Part shown: positions 53,971-62,802 of the stretch, one piece after another
Layout: each line of letters starts with the position of its first letter
How positions within the stretch are numbered: the first letter of the stretch is position 1
The notes under the pieces: generated by a model
Databases searched by the model: none
The model's input: the letters and a program-made list of their open reading frames with translations, nothing else
What the model was told of the DNA's origin: nothing
Program-made: the position numbers and the translations under genes
Source of the DNA: Planctomycetaceae bacterium
GTDB taxonomy: Bacteria > Planctomycetota > Planctomycetia > Pirellulales > Pirellulaceae
Length of the DNA: 64,000 nt
Direction of reading: 5' to 3'
Assembly (NCBI GenBank): GCA_002726515.1
Contig: PBTE01000041.1
Span: 1-64,000 of the forward strand

Positions 53971-54628
53971 CAACGCCATCGCTGTCTCCCTGGTACATAC
54001 CCTGATTAATCCACACTTGAACTCCGATGTTCCCCTGTGCGGTTTTTGCTTCGGTAAATCCGTAGTCGATCTTTGCCCGCAACGTGCTCAATGGAATCGA
54101 TCCGGCAATTTGCTTTTCACGACGAGCCATCTCTGCACCACCCAGCCGGCCAGACAACTGTATCTTGATTCCCTTGGCACCCGCTTCCATCGTTTGTTCA
54201 AGCGTCCGTTTCATCGTTCTGCGGAAACTGGCTCTTTTTGACAACTGCGCCGCAACCTCTTCAGCAACAAGCTGAGCCTGCAGTTCAGGACGCGAGATCT
54301 CCTCGATTTTCAAATTAACCCGACGACCGATTAGACTCTGCAGCTCATTTTGCAGGATATCAATTTCCTGCCCCCTCTTGCCAATGATCAGTCCCGGTCG
54401 GGCAACATACAACACAACCTTGACTTCGTCCCTCGTCCTTTCAATCTCAATGCGATCTACGCCCGCTTGACGGTACTGCGTCTTGTGAGGATGGTTTTTG
54501 ATGAAATTACGAAGCTTGTAATCTTCCAATAACAGACCGGCAAAGTCCTGCTTCGAGGCATACCACCGGCTTTTCCAGCCTTGCATGACCCCAGTGCGAA
54601 ATCCAATCGGATTGACTTTTTGACCCAT
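53918..54628 (-). CDS. rpsC: Ribosomal protein S3
   Basis: The 236-residue protein has MGQKVNPIGFRTGVMQGWKS, the KH domain PGLIIGKRGQEIDILQNEL, and the C-terminal domain GRLGGAEMARREKQIAGSIPL through GVQVWINQGMYQG. The last 20 residues (VDAEASQAPKVPKRTYKR and neighbours) form a tail whose codons overlap rplP. It sits at the mRNA entry with S4 and S5. Confidence 0.97.
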   Translation of the reverse strand: MGQKVNPIGFRTGVMQGWKSRWYASKQDFAGLLLEDYKLRNFIKNHPHKTQYRQAGVDRIEIERTRDEVKVVLYVARPGLIIGKRGQEIDILQNELQSLIGRRVNLKIEEISRPELQAQLVAEEVAAQLSKRASFRRTMKRTLEQTMEAGAKGIKIQLSGRLGGAEMARREKQIAGSIPLSTLRAKIDYGFTEAKTAQGNIGVQVWINQGMYQGDSDGVDAEASQAPKVPKRTYKR

Positions 54629-54671
54629 CTGACGTTTTCCTCTAACTAGGAGTGTAATCCGGCCTCAGCCC

Positions 54672-55028
54672 TTAAATCGAATCGAGCTCTTCCAATTCAA
54701 CGTGAATATGTGCCATCCGCTTCTTGATGACAAACGCCATGCCACGAGCCCGTGGCCTTATGCGTTTAAACATCGGTCCAGCATCAACCCGGGCGTCAGT
54801 GACCACCAATTTTCCAACGTCGATCGAACGGTCCCGAACCTGCTCAACGTCCTGGGCATTTCCCAGTGCGCTCCTGATGACTTTCTCCAACAACCTCGCG
54901 CCACGCTGGGGCTGAAAACGCAGGATTGCAAGCGCCTCGTCGGCAAACTTTCCACGTACCATGTTCGCTAAAGGGCGAACCTTGGTAGCACTGATGCGAG
55001 CATGCCGATGCGTTGCCTTGAAACCCAT
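54672..55028 (-). CDS. rplV: Ribosomal protein L22
   Basis: The 118-residue protein has ATHRHARISATKVRPLANMVRG at the N-terminus and DAGPMFKRIRPRARGMAFVIKKRMAHIHVEL, the L22 beta-hairpin that reaches into the exit tunnel (quoted in part). Standard place between rpsS and rpsC. Confidence 0.97.
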   Translation of the reverse strand: MGFKATHRHARISATKVRPLANMVRGKFADEALAILRFQPQRGARLLEKVIRSALGNAQDVEQVRDRSIDVGKLVVTDARVDAGPMFKRIRPRARGMAFVIKKRMAHIHVELEELDSI

Positions 55029-55126
55029 TTTGCGATCCGCCTAATGTGTATAAATATTTCCGCCACAAGACCGTTCCCAGCAAACCGAGCTGACACCGGA
55101 CACGCATTCCCCTCGACAGGTCAACC

Positions 55127-55396
55127 CTACCGCTTCCCCCTTCCGCCGTGACCCCGGAAGGTCCGCGTCGGCGCGAACTCCCCGAGCTTATGTCCTACCA
55201 TCTCCTCGCTCACAAAAACCTTCATGTGTTGCTTGCCGTTGTGCACCATAAACGTATGACCCACAAACTCCGGGACAATGGTACACGCTCGCGCCCAGGT
55301 CTTAATCGGATCCTTACTGCGAGTGGAATCCATTTTCTGCACCTTGCCGTACAGCTTCACGTCGACAAAGGGCCCCTTTTTCAATGACCTACTCAT
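55127..55396 (-). CDS. rpsS: Ribosomal protein S19
   Basis: The 89-residue protein starts at ATG 55396 ([19 protein letters not shown]); nine more codons upstream are open but lack homology. It contains [25 protein letters not shown] (in part) and ends [20 protein letters not shown]. It binds the 30S head with S13. Confidence 0.97.
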   Translation of the reverse strand: MSRSLKKGPFVDVKLYGKVQKMDSTRSKDPIKTWARACTIVPEFVGHTFMVHNGKQHMKVFVSEEMVGHKLGEFAPTRTFRGHGGRGKR

Positions 55397-55490
55397 GAAA
55401 AACTCAACTCCCAGCTTGGACAATCACTGACAATCCGTGTCGGCCTATTCTAAATCCCACCGAAGATACGCTTTGATGTGAAGACTCTTA

Positions 55491-56345
55491 TTATTTGACT
55501 AACTGACCGTAACGCTTGGAACGTCGGCGACGAATAATCGCGGCGTTCGACGGCTTCCTTTTCTGCCTGGTCGACCCACCCTTGGCCGAATTACCCTGCG
55601 GACTGACCGGATGCCTGCCCCCCTTGGTACGACCTTCTCCACCTCCATGCGGGTGATCGACCGGATTCATGGCTGTCCCCCGTACGTGGGGACGTCGACC
55701 TAACCACCGCTTCCGACCGGCCTTTCCCAGCACAATTCCCATATGGTCCGAGTTTCCGACGCTTCCAATCGTGGCCTTACACCTGGAAGGAACACGGCGA
55801 ATCTCGCCGCTAGGCAGCGTGATTTGCGCCCAATCAGACTCCCGGGCAACTAGCGTAGCGCTTGTCCCCGCGCTGCGACACATGACCGCGCCGCGACCGG
55901 GCTGCATCTCAACACTGTGAATCGCTGTGCCAAGAGGGATTTTCAGCATGGGCAGGGAATTCCCCACTGTAGGCGGCGCCTCCGCACCACTCTCTACCAT
56001 ACTTCCCACCTCGAGGCCGTCCGGAGCCAATATGTAACGCTTATCCCCATCCACATAATGCAACAATGCAATCCTTGCACTACGGTTCGGGTCGTATTGA
56101 ATAGATGCCACTTTCGCCGGAACTCCATCTTTATTTCGACGGAAGTCGATCACTCGATACTGCCGCTTGTGCCCGCCACCACGGTGCCGACTCGTGATCT
56201 TTCCCTGATTGTTGCGACCTCCCGTTTTGCGCAATGGCCTCACAAGCTTCTTCTCTGGCTTGCTCTTGGGCGTCAACTCAGCAAAGTCACTGACCGTTGC
56301 GCCGCGACGTCCAGCAGTGATCGGTTTGTATCGGCGGATACCCAT
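55491..56345 (-). CDS. rplB: Ribosomal protein L2
   Basis: The 284-residue protein has [21 protein letters not shown], then [26 protein letters not shown]. The active-centre-proximal segment is [20 protein letters not shown], with the universally conserved His of HPHGGGEG. All are typical of L2 (segments quoted in part). Assembly and peptidyl-transfer support. Confidence 0.97.
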   Translation of the reverse strand: MGIRRYKPITAGRRGATVSDFAELTPKSKPEKKLVRPLRKTGGRNNQGKITSRHRGGGHKRQYRVIDFRRNKDGVPAKVASIQYDPNRSARIALLHYVDGDKRYILAPDGLEVGSMVESGAEAPPTVGNSLPMLKIPLGTAIHSVEMQPGRGAVMCRSAGTSATLVARESDWAQITLPSGEIRRVPSRCKATIGSVGNSDHMGIVLGKAGRKRWLGRRPHVRGTAMNPVDHPHGGGEGRTKGGRHPVSPQGNSAKGGSTRQKRKPSNAAIIRRRRSKRYGQLVK

Positions 56346-56426
56346 GGTCGGTAAAAATCCGTGTCTTGTTGCTTATATCCTGCGGTAAATCGTTTAATCG
56401 GTCGCTGATGCGCTGCGGGCAACGCC

Positions 56427-56759
56427 TTAAAAGAAGTCGATCCGATCTTCTCCATCCAGCGTGACAATTGCTTTCTTCCAGGCCTTGGTGCTACCATGCC
56501 GAAATCGGTACCGGCGGGACTTCCCCTTGCGGATCTGTGTGCGCACCTTCGTCACTTTGACCTCAAACAGACCTTCCACCGCTCGGCGGATATCAAATTT
56601 GGTAGCCAAAGGGTTCACCTCAAACGCATATTGGTTGTCGCGTTCCGATCGATGCATACCCTTTTCCGTCACCAACGGGCGCAGGATGATCTGATAAGGC
56701 TCCAGCACCATCTTGGTTTTGGAACCCAACTTCGTTACATCCTTGGCTATATGTGGCAT
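56427..56759 (-). CDS. rplW: Ribosomal protein L23
   Basis: The family core runs from LEPYQIILRPLVTEKGMHRS through ATKFDIRRAVEGLFEVKVTKVRT to the C-terminal KKAIVTLDGEDRIDFF (quoted in part). The start is uncertain: TTG 56777, ATG 56759 (110 residues) or ATG 56711 (94 residues, closest to the usual length). None has a clear Shine-Dalgarno. It forms the docking site for SRP and trigger factor at the exit tunnel. Confidence 0.93.
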   Translation of the reverse strand: MPHIAKDVTKLGSKTKMVLEPYQIILRPLVTEKGMHRSERDNQYAFEVNPLATKFDIRRAVEGLFEVKVTKVRTQIRKGKSRRYRFRHGSTKAWKKAIVTLDGEDRIDFF

Positions 56760-56780
56760 GCGAAGAACCTGTACCAAAAA

Positions 56781-57431
56781 CTACTCGGACTTTTGCGACT
56801 TGGCCTCTTCTGCTTTTTTCTGAATGGCATCCAAGGCGGCCTTGGTAACCAACATTTTCTGTGGCTTTAGCACCAGCAGGGCATTCAAATCACCAATGGC
56901 TGATATCGTTATCTGGCTGATGTTCCGACCACTGAGGTAAACATGGTTGTCATGCTTTTCCGTAGCCACCAATGTGCTCGTTCCACTCAATCCCAGGGCC
57001 TTCAGGATCAATGACATCTCCTGTGTATGCGGGCGATCCAGAGCGAAGTCGTCAATGACGACGATCTCGTCGTCCCGAATCTTGGATGCAATCGCCATGC
57101 GAGTCGCCAACTGTAACGCCTTGCGAGGCAAACGATAGCTGTAATCGCGCGGCCGAATGGCATGAATATGACCACCACCCCGGCGCACCCCACTCCGACG
57201 CGACCCCGCCCGGGCATTTCCGGTGCCCTTCTGGCGATAAAGCTTCTTGTTCGAACCGGCGACTTCACTACGAGTCTTTGTTTTGGCCGACCCCAGCCTC
57301 TGATTGGCCTGATACATAACCACTGCGTCATGCAACAATTGTTTGTTGATCCGGGGCGCAACGTCAGCGGGATCGATCTGGTAACTACCAACATCCTCGC
57401 CACTACGGTTATAAACAGTCAATTCGGCCAT
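56781..57431 (-). CDS. rplD: Ribosomal protein L4
   Basis: The 216-residue protein is taken from ATG 57431 (MAELTVYNRSGEDVGSY); four more codons upstream reach the rplC stop. The RNA-binding loop is intact: KKLYRQKGTGNARAGSRRSG and RRGGGHIHAIRPRDYSYRLP. In E. coli L4 also represses its own S10 operon by binding the leader; a leader hairpin is present here (see regulatory entries), but the link is inference. Confidence 0.96.
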   Translation of the reverse strand: MAELTVYNRSGEDVGSYQIDPADVAPRINKQLLHDAVVMYQANQRLGSAKTKTRSEVAGSNKKLYRQKGTGNARAGSRRSGVRRGGGHIHAIRPRDYSYRLPRKALQLATRMAIASKIRDDEIVVIDDFALDRPHTQEMSLILKALGLSGTSTLVATEKHDNHVYLSGRNISQITISAIGDLNALLVLKPQKMLVTKAALDAIQKKAEEAKSQKSE

Positions 57432-57443
57432 GGTCGCTACCAC

Positions 57444-58130
57444 TCAGACTTTATTTGTCTCTCGCACAATCACGTAACCGCCAACCGGACCCGGTATCGC
57501 GCCATACACCAACAGCAAGTTATTGTCCGCATCCACTCTGACCACCTTGAGATTCTTCGTGGTCACCCTCGAATTGCCATACTGGCCTGGCATCCGCCGG
57601 CCTTTAAACAGTCGACTCGGCCAAGCACTGCACCCAGTACCACCCGCGTGCCGGTGAACTTTCTTAACACCGTGGCTGGCACGCTGTCCAGAAAAATTAT
57701 GGCGCTTCATGACCCCCGAATAGCCACGGCCCTTACTCGTTCCGACCACATCAACCGCTTTGATGTCGGCCAAGTCGTCGACCTTGATTTCCTGGCCAAC
57801 CTCGTAGCCCTCTACGGAACCACGCAGCTCCTTGACGAAACGCTTGGGTTCGCAGTCAGCCTTGGAAGCCACTTCACTTTCGGTCGCTGACTTCGCTCTG
57901 GCCCGCTTGCTGGAGAGTTTGGCAACGTGCCCACGTTCACTTCGTTTGGCCCGATGACGCGGGCGGTCGCCGAATCCCAGTTGCACGGCCTCGTAGCCAT
58001 CGCGCTGAGGCGTCCGGATTTGAAGCACATGACATGGTCCTGCTTCGATTACAGTGACCGGGACCGCATTGCCCCTCTCGTCATATATCTGTGTCATCCC
58101 GACCTTGCGGCCGAGTATCCCCTTAGCCAT
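57444..58130 (-). CDS. rplC: Ribosomal protein L3
   Basis: The 228-residue protein starts MAKGILGRKVGMTQIYDERG. It carries a central Lys/Arg/Glu-rich insertion (RHRAKRSERGHVAKLSSKRA) and the family loop KGRGYSGVMKRHNFSGQRAS with HRHAGGTGCSAWPSRLFKGRRMPG near the active centre (quoted in part). AGGAT lies about 8 nt upstream of the ATG. A 214-bp spacer separates it from rpsJ. Confidence 0.97.
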   Translation of the reverse strand: MAKGILGRKVGMTQIYDERGNAVPVTVIEAGPCHVLQIRTPQRDGYEAVQLGFGDRPRHRAKRSERGHVAKLSSKRARAKSATESEVASKADCEPKRFVKELRGSVEGYEVGQEIKVDDLADIKAVDVVGTSKGRGYSGVMKRHNFSGQRASHGVKKVHRHAGGTGCSAWPSRLFKGRRMPGQYGNSRVTTKNLKVVRVDADNNLLLVYGAIPGPVGGYVIVRETNKV

Positions 58131-58344
58131 CGAATCTATCCTGTGGGCCGTTGCCTAGCGGGAGGCTGAAACCTTAAAGAAAAACCTGCCTCAGGTTACC
58201 CGCGCGGCGTCCAATTGCATAAAAATTACCGCTTATCAATTTCCAAACTGGAACCGATCTCAAATTAACGTCTGTTTCTGCCTAACCTGATCAGGAGACA
58301 CGGGACCTAACCAGCAAAGCCTCGGTTCGTAAGATCTAACCTGT

Positions 58345-58662
58345 TTATTTGGTCGACGCCTTGATCTTGATATCCACTCCGGCCGGCAGACTGAGCTTGT
58401 TTAAGGCTTCGATCGTCTTCGCCGTTGCCTGTACAATATCGATCAACCGTTTGTGTGTACGAATTTCAAATTGCTGACGAGCTTTCTTGTCAATCGTGGG
58501 TCCGGAAAGCACCGTGTAACGCTCGATACGTGTCGGCAACGGAATCGGACCGTGAACTTCCGAATGAGTTCTCTTGGCCGTGTCCACAATATCTAACGCA
58601 CTCTGATCCAAGATCGAGTGATCATAGGCCTCCATTCGTATCCGGATCACTTCAGCCGACAA
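58345..58662 (-). CDS. rpsJ: Ribosomal protein S10
   Basis: The 105-residue protein includes [20 protein letters not shown] and [14 protein letters not shown], the S10 core. The start is set at TTG 58662 because GGTAGGAG lies 7 nt upstream of it and the resulting length matches the family. A TTG at 58689 would add nine residues and place the Shine-Dalgarno inside the gene. First gene of the S10 operon, also the NusE antitermination factor. Confidence 0.93.
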   Translation of the reverse strand: MSAEVIRIRMEAYDHSILDQSALDIVDTAKRTHSEVHGPIPLPTRIERYTVLSGPTIDKKARQQFEIRTHKRLIDIVQATAKTIEALNKLSLPAGVDIKIKASTK

Positions 58663-58689
58663 GCTAATTCTCCTACCCTGACTCGCCAA

Positions 58690-58703
58690 GCCCCTCGAGG
58701 GGC
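58690..58703 (-). promoter_or_regulatory. GC-rich hairpin in the S10 operon leader
   Basis: The perfect 14-bp palindrome GCCCCTCGAGGGGC lies between the predicted transcription start (about 58719) and the rpsJ ribosome site, so it would form a stable stem with a TCGA loop in the leader RNA. It could mediate ribosomal-protein feedback control or simply stabilise the 5' end. Confidence 0.45.
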
Positions 58704-58725
58704 GCCTAACTAGGGGAAATCGCTT

Positions 58726-58754
58726 AATTTATGGCTGTTTTTCAAATACGTCAA
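58726..58754 (-). promoter_or_regulatory. Sigma-70-type promoter of the S10 operon
   Basis: On the minus strand TTGACG (58754-58749), a 17-bp spacer and TAAATT (58731-58726) form a near-consensus promoter in the 280-bp gap between fusA and rpsJ, about 65 bp before the rpsJ start. It suggests that the S10 operon can be transcribed independently of fusA. Confidence 0.6.
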
Positions 58755-58942
58755 CCGCTAATTCGGCGAATCAGGAAAAAACACTCCGATCGCGAGGCAG
58801 GACAGGGGGTCTAGTCGTTACGGCCGACCTGGACACCTCATTCGACGCTCCTCAAAACATGCTATTTCAAATCGTGGACTGCCTCCTGAGATCCCCCGGA
58901 GTCCCACCATTGCAATGAACCGGCAGTCCATGGCCATCCGAA

Positions 58943-61021
58943 TTATGAAAACTCTGCACTCGTATCAGCGGGGGCAGGAGCAAATCGCAGCGGCTCCATG
59001 GAGTGAACCGCTCGGCCCTGGCTGAGGCTACGCATGGCGCTGGAATAGCCCACTAACTCAGCCAACGGTGCATGTGCTTCGATGACCGCCAAATTGTTGC
59101 GATTGTCGGTTCGGGCAATAGTCGACCGTCGCTGCTGCAAATCACTGACAAAATCGCCCAAATACTCCTGGGGGGTAGTGATGTCCAGTCGCATGATGGG
59201 CTCCAAGAGCACTGACCCCGCTTTTCGCAAACCACTTTCAAAAGCGTCTCCCGCTGCAATCCGAAAAGCAACTTCTGTGGAACCGGGGATCTGCACTTCC
59301 CCACCCAACACGGTCACTCGCAACTTGGTGAGGGGAAAGCCGCCAATCAATCCACCACTATGGCCCCTTGCTTCAAGTTCCTCCAAGGCGGCCGAAAGCA
59401 GCGGTTGCGGGATAGTCTCATGCGGGCATCGATTGATGACTTGTACGTCACCCACTTTCTCCTCCGGTTCCATCAGTACATTCAGACGAGCATAGTGCTG
59501 TTGCCCCGCCACCTGACGATTGCACTCACCTGTAATTTCCACCGGTCGTTCCACGGTTTCTCGGTAGTTGACGCGCGGCTTGTGGACCTTCACATTGAGA
59601 TTGAAATCTCGCAACAGCTTGTGCTTGATCACCTCGAGGTGTAGTTCACCCATGCCGCTGATCAAAGTTTGCCCAGTCTCTTCATTTTCAACTGCTCGAA
59701 AGGTGGGATCTTGGCGTTTTAACAATTCGAGCGCTTCGGCCAGCTTCTGACGGGCGGTCGTCGTTTCGGGCTCGATCGCCATTGAAATCACCGTCTCTGG
59801 AAAACTGATGTTTTCCAGGAGAATCTGTTCCTTGGAATCGCAAATCGTGTCGCCGGTCACCGAGTGGCGCATGCCGATGACACCTACAATGTCACCGCAC
59901 TCGACCGCTTCGACTTGCTCTTCCTTTTTACTGGAATGAATATGCCACAATTGAGAAACATTTTCCTTTTTGTCCTGACCTGGGTTGTAGACTCTGGTAT
60001 TTGCCTTGAGGCGTCCTGAGTAAATTCGGACCCAGTAAAAGTCTCCCGTCTTGGCCGGTAAGATCTTGAACACCAAACCACAAAGGGGCTCGTCGGCAGT
60101 GGCTCGGCGATAAGCAACTGGCCCGGGCTTTTTCGGGTTAACTCCCTCGACCGGTGGCATATCCGCGGGATTCGGCAAGTAATACGCTATACCATCCAGT
60201 AATGGCTGCACGCCTATTCCGTGAAGGGCGGATCCGCAGAGCACCGGCTGCATTTGCTGGGCCAATGTTGCATTGCGGATGACTTGACGAACCAAACTGT
60301 CAGGAATGGCTTCTTCCTGTAAAGCCAATTCCATCAACTGGTCACTGTATTCAAACAGGCTTTCCAGCATCGACTCTCGCCAAACTTCGGCCACTTCTCG
60401 AAACTCGTCCGGAATGTCCTGCTGGACAATTTGTCGCGATTTTTCCTCTTGCGGAAATTCGAGCATCTTCATCGAGATGAGATCGATGACAGCGCGAAAT
60501 GGGTCATTCGTGTGGGCAGGCCCCTGCCCGACGGGAATCTGCAGCAGGACCGGGTTGGCTGCAAGTCGTGTCCTGATCTCCGTTAAAGTCCCCTCGAAGT
60601 CGGCACCCTCCCGGTCCAGTTTATTGATAAACGCCAAGCGGGGCACACCATACTTGTCTGCCTGGCGCCAGACGGTTTCACTTTGGGCTTCAACACCCTC
60701 CCGCGCACTGAACACAACCACTCCCCCGTCCAGAACACGTAAACTTCTCTCCACTTCAGCAGTGAAATCGACATGTCCGGGGGTATCAATCAGATTGATG
60801 ATGACATCTTGCCAGGGAAACGTCACACAGGCTGAATAGATCGTGATGCCCCGTTCCTGTTCCTCCGGGTCAACATCTGTGGTGGTGGTTCCCTTGTCTA
60901 CTTCTCCCACGCGGTGCTTGGCCCCGCTATAAAAAAGCATCCGCTCAGTCACCGTCGTCTTCCCAGCATCGATATGAGCTATGACACCGATGTTGCGAAT
61001 TGTTTCCAGCTTGCGTGACAT
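58943..61021 (-). CDS. fusA: Translation elongation factor G
   Basis: The 692-residue GTPase has G1 AHIDAGKTT (15-23), G3 DTPGHVDF, G4 NKLD and the EF-G domains II to V through to SMEPLRFAPAP. Switch I reads GTTTTDVDPEEQERGITI, not the DGAATMDWMEQEQERGITI form of E. coli EF-G; planctomycetes often have such divergent types. Planctomycetes can carry functionally split EF-Gs (spdEFG1 for translocation, spdEFG2 for recycling), so this copy may not do both jobs. tuf does not follow it. A TATAAT is present at 61208-61203, about 180 bp upstream. Confidence 0.95.
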   Translation of the reverse strand: MSRKLETIRNIGVIAHIDAGKTTVTERMLFYSGAKHRVGEVDKGTTTTDVDPEEQERGITIYSACVTFPWQDVIINLIDTPGHVDFTAEVERSLRVLDGGVVVFSAREGVEAQSETVWRQADKYGVPRLAFINKLDREGADFEGTLTEIRTRLAANPVLLQIPVGQGPAHTNDPFRAVIDLISMKMLEFPQEEKSRQIVQQDIPDEFREVAEVWRESMLESLFEYSDQLMELALQEEAIPDSLVRQVIRNATLAQQMQPVLCGSALHGIGVQPLLDGIAYYLPNPADMPPVEGVNPKKPGPVAYRRATADEPLCGLVFKILPAKTGDFYWVRIYSGRLKANTRVYNPGQDKKENVSQLWHIHSSKKEEQVEAVECGDIVGVIGMRHSVTGDTICDSKEQILLENISFPETVISMAIEPETTTARQKLAEALELLKRQDPTFRAVENEETGQTLISGMGELHLEVIKHKLLRDFNLNVKVHKPRVNYRETVERPVEITGECNRQVAGQQHYARLNVLMEPEEKVGDVQVINRCPHETIPQPLLSAALEELEARGHSGGLIGGFPLTKLRVTVLGGEVQIPGSTEVAFRIAAGDAFESGLRKAGSVLLEPIMRLDITTPQEYLGDFVSDLQQRRSTIARTDNRNNLAVIEAHAPLAELVGYSSAMRSLSQGRAVHSMEPLRFAPAPADTSAEFS

Positions 61022-61468
61022 GATCTTTTGGTGTGAGAGAGTGGCAATCTATTGAAACGCGGGACATCTAGAACCGTGGGGTCCGCAACGGATAAATTCG
61101 TCCGACCGGCAACGGTACTTCAAAACGCCTCGCCGCTGCGAATCCTCACCACGACTTTTCCAATTTTTCCTGAACCATCTGCGGCGCCAATCGAACCGCT
61201 GGATTATACAACCAATTGCGGAGTAGAAGAAACGCCGCCCGGAGATTTGAAAACCGGCAGGCAAGTAGGTTGCGGCACATTTATTCCTCGCTGAACTGTA
61301 GTCCTGATTTGAAATCAGGGTTTGCAGAATCAATGACCGACCGCTTATACACCGTTCCGTGCGCCTTATCTGGCCCGAATTGCCTTGGGGCATCTCCGGC
61401 AGCGCCCCTGCCTTTCAAGGCCGTCAAGGGGCCCGCACTGGCGCTAAACAACACGGCCTGGACCTTTT
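61022..61468. other. Spacer upstream of fusA
   Basis: It holds the probable fusA promoter (TATAAT at 61203-61208 on the minus strand, only a weak TTCTTC -35). A 17-bp palindrome CCTGATTTGAAATCAGG at 61303-61319 could be an operator or part of a repeated element. Minus-strand frames in this stretch have no family resemblance. Confidence 0.45.
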
Positions 61469-61885
61469 TCAATCCGATATTTGCAGCGCCGCCCAGGCAT
61501 AAATGCAGGTCAGAGTCATGAACAAAATCGTTAACCCCTGGTACCCGAGCCTTAGCCACCAGGTCGACAGATGCTCCTTGACGTCAAAGAATGCCTGAAG
61601 TGGCAGCCGAACCCCCCAAAAGAGGGCCACATACAGGCAGAAACTGCGGGCCAACCCGGTTCCACTGGCCAATTCAACGGAATGACAGATGCTTATCAGG
61701 GAAAATGCAAGAATCGAGAAAACAATATATCCCCCGTAAACCCAATACATCTGCCGATGCAGGCGAGAGAGCGTCTGAAGTTCCAATTTCCAATTCAGTC
61801 GAAAGGGAACAAGTGCAGAAGCAATCAACACGGTCAATTGCCCAAGTCCTGCTGCCCAAATGATGCTCGGTAAGGATTCGTTCAT
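61469..61885 (-). CDS. Small four-helix membrane protein next to the MBOAT gene
   Basis: The 138-residue protein has about four hydrophobic segments: SIIWAAGLGQLTVLIASALV, YWVYGGYIVFSILAFSLI, FCLYVALFWGVRLPLQAFF and GLTILFMTLTCIYAWAAL (about 14-33, 46-63, 83-101, 118-135). No catalytic motif or known family is evident. Its ATG overlaps the stop of the MBOAT-like gene (ATGA), indicating coupled translation and probably a joint role in membrane lipid chemistry. Confidence 0.75.
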   Translation of the reverse strand: MNESLPSIIWAAGLGQLTVLIASALVPFRLNWKLELQTLSRLHRQMYWVYGGYIVFSILAFSLISICHSVELASGTGLARSFCLYVALFWGVRLPLQAFFDVKEHLSTWWLRLGYQGLTILFMTLTCIYAWAALQISD

Positions 61886-62802
61886 TCCAAGGCCCTCAAC
61901 ACACCCATAAATGGCAAAACAATTTCATGTATAAACGATCGGTGGAATAACCAACCGACTGGAAGCAGCAAAGTGAATGCGGTAAACATCCAGCCTCGTA
62001 TTCCCTTCCGAAGTCCGACCCGACGTCCAATTCGACTACGTGTCGCCAGTATCGCAAGGGACTGCAAGATGAAAAACAACGTGGGTCCGCCATAGCCATT
62101 GCGGGACGGGACAGAAATCACCAAGTCGTGAATCAGGCCACTGAATGCGAATCCGGCAACGAGTGATCCGGACGCACCCCAACGCGCAATCAGTGGGCGA
62201 AACAGAAAACGATTGGTCAGGTCTCGAAAGGCGGTATTCCAACGGCGGCCCCAAAACTCACTGACGCTCACGGATGCCAGAGGACGGTTCATGAGCGGCT
62301 GTGCGTCCACGCCAGCGCTTCGCCAGGCGCATGCAATCAGGTGGAACACACCGAAGTGGAGGGTTGTTACGATGCCGATCATCCCCACCCATCCGGCGAG
62401 GTATGAAAACTCCGCGGGAACCTGACGAGCGCCCATGAACAATATCGCCAGTCCTAACAACAGTTTGGTCGATGCCCAGACCCAGTCTCCAGATGGGAAC
62501 GCGCGACGCTGGTCCCTGGAACATGGCTTTAAGAAACTTTCCGCATCAAGGCCCGGCCAAAACAGTAGATAGCCAACGTGTTTCCAGAGGGGCGTTTGGG
62601 GGACCGGTGTCCGACGCCAGGTCAGCCACTTGCACCCCGCGTAAAGCGATACGGCAAGGGCCCACATCAGCCCCCATGGTGGCCAAGTCGGTGGGAACAA
62701 CACGAATGTCAAACTCGGAAGAATGAGTATCGGTCCCCAACCACGCCTCCAGTTCACTGTGTTCCCATTCAGCGGGCACAATCGCTCTGATTCTGTATTC
62801 AT
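61882..62802 (-). CDS. MBOAT/wax-synthase-like O-acyltransferase
   Basis: The 306-residue polytopic membrane protein has about seven hydrophobic helices. The key segment SVSEFWGRRWNTAFRDLTNR followed by FLFRPL is the hallmark of the wax-synthase-like branch of membrane-bound O-acyltransferases, and the conserved active-site His lies in FSGLIHDLVIS. It would transfer a fatty acyl group to an alcohol or sugar hydroxyl in the membrane. Overlaps by 4 nt with both neighbours. A link to fatty alcohols from the PKS cluster is conceivable but not supported by position. Confidence 0.85.
   Translation of the reverse strand: MNTESERLCPLNGNTVNWRRGWGPILILPSLTFVLFPPTWPPWGLMWALAVSLYAGCKWLTWRRTPVPQTPLWKHVGYLLFWPGLDAESFLKPCSRDQRRAFPSGDWVWASTKLLLGLAILFMGARQVPAEFSYLAGWVGMIGIVTTLHFGVFHLIACAWRSAGVDAQPLMNRPLASVSVSEFWGRRWNTAFRDLTNRFLFRPLIARWGASGSLVAGFAFSGLIHDLVISVPSRNGYGGPTLFFILQSLAILATRSRIGRRVGLRKGIRGWMFTAFTLLLPVGWLFHRSFIHEIVLPFMGVLRALE

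Noticed and set aside
61281-61559. 92-codon minus-strand frame upstream of fusA
   Set aside because: It overlaps the end of the membrane-protein gene, has no ribosome site and no motif.
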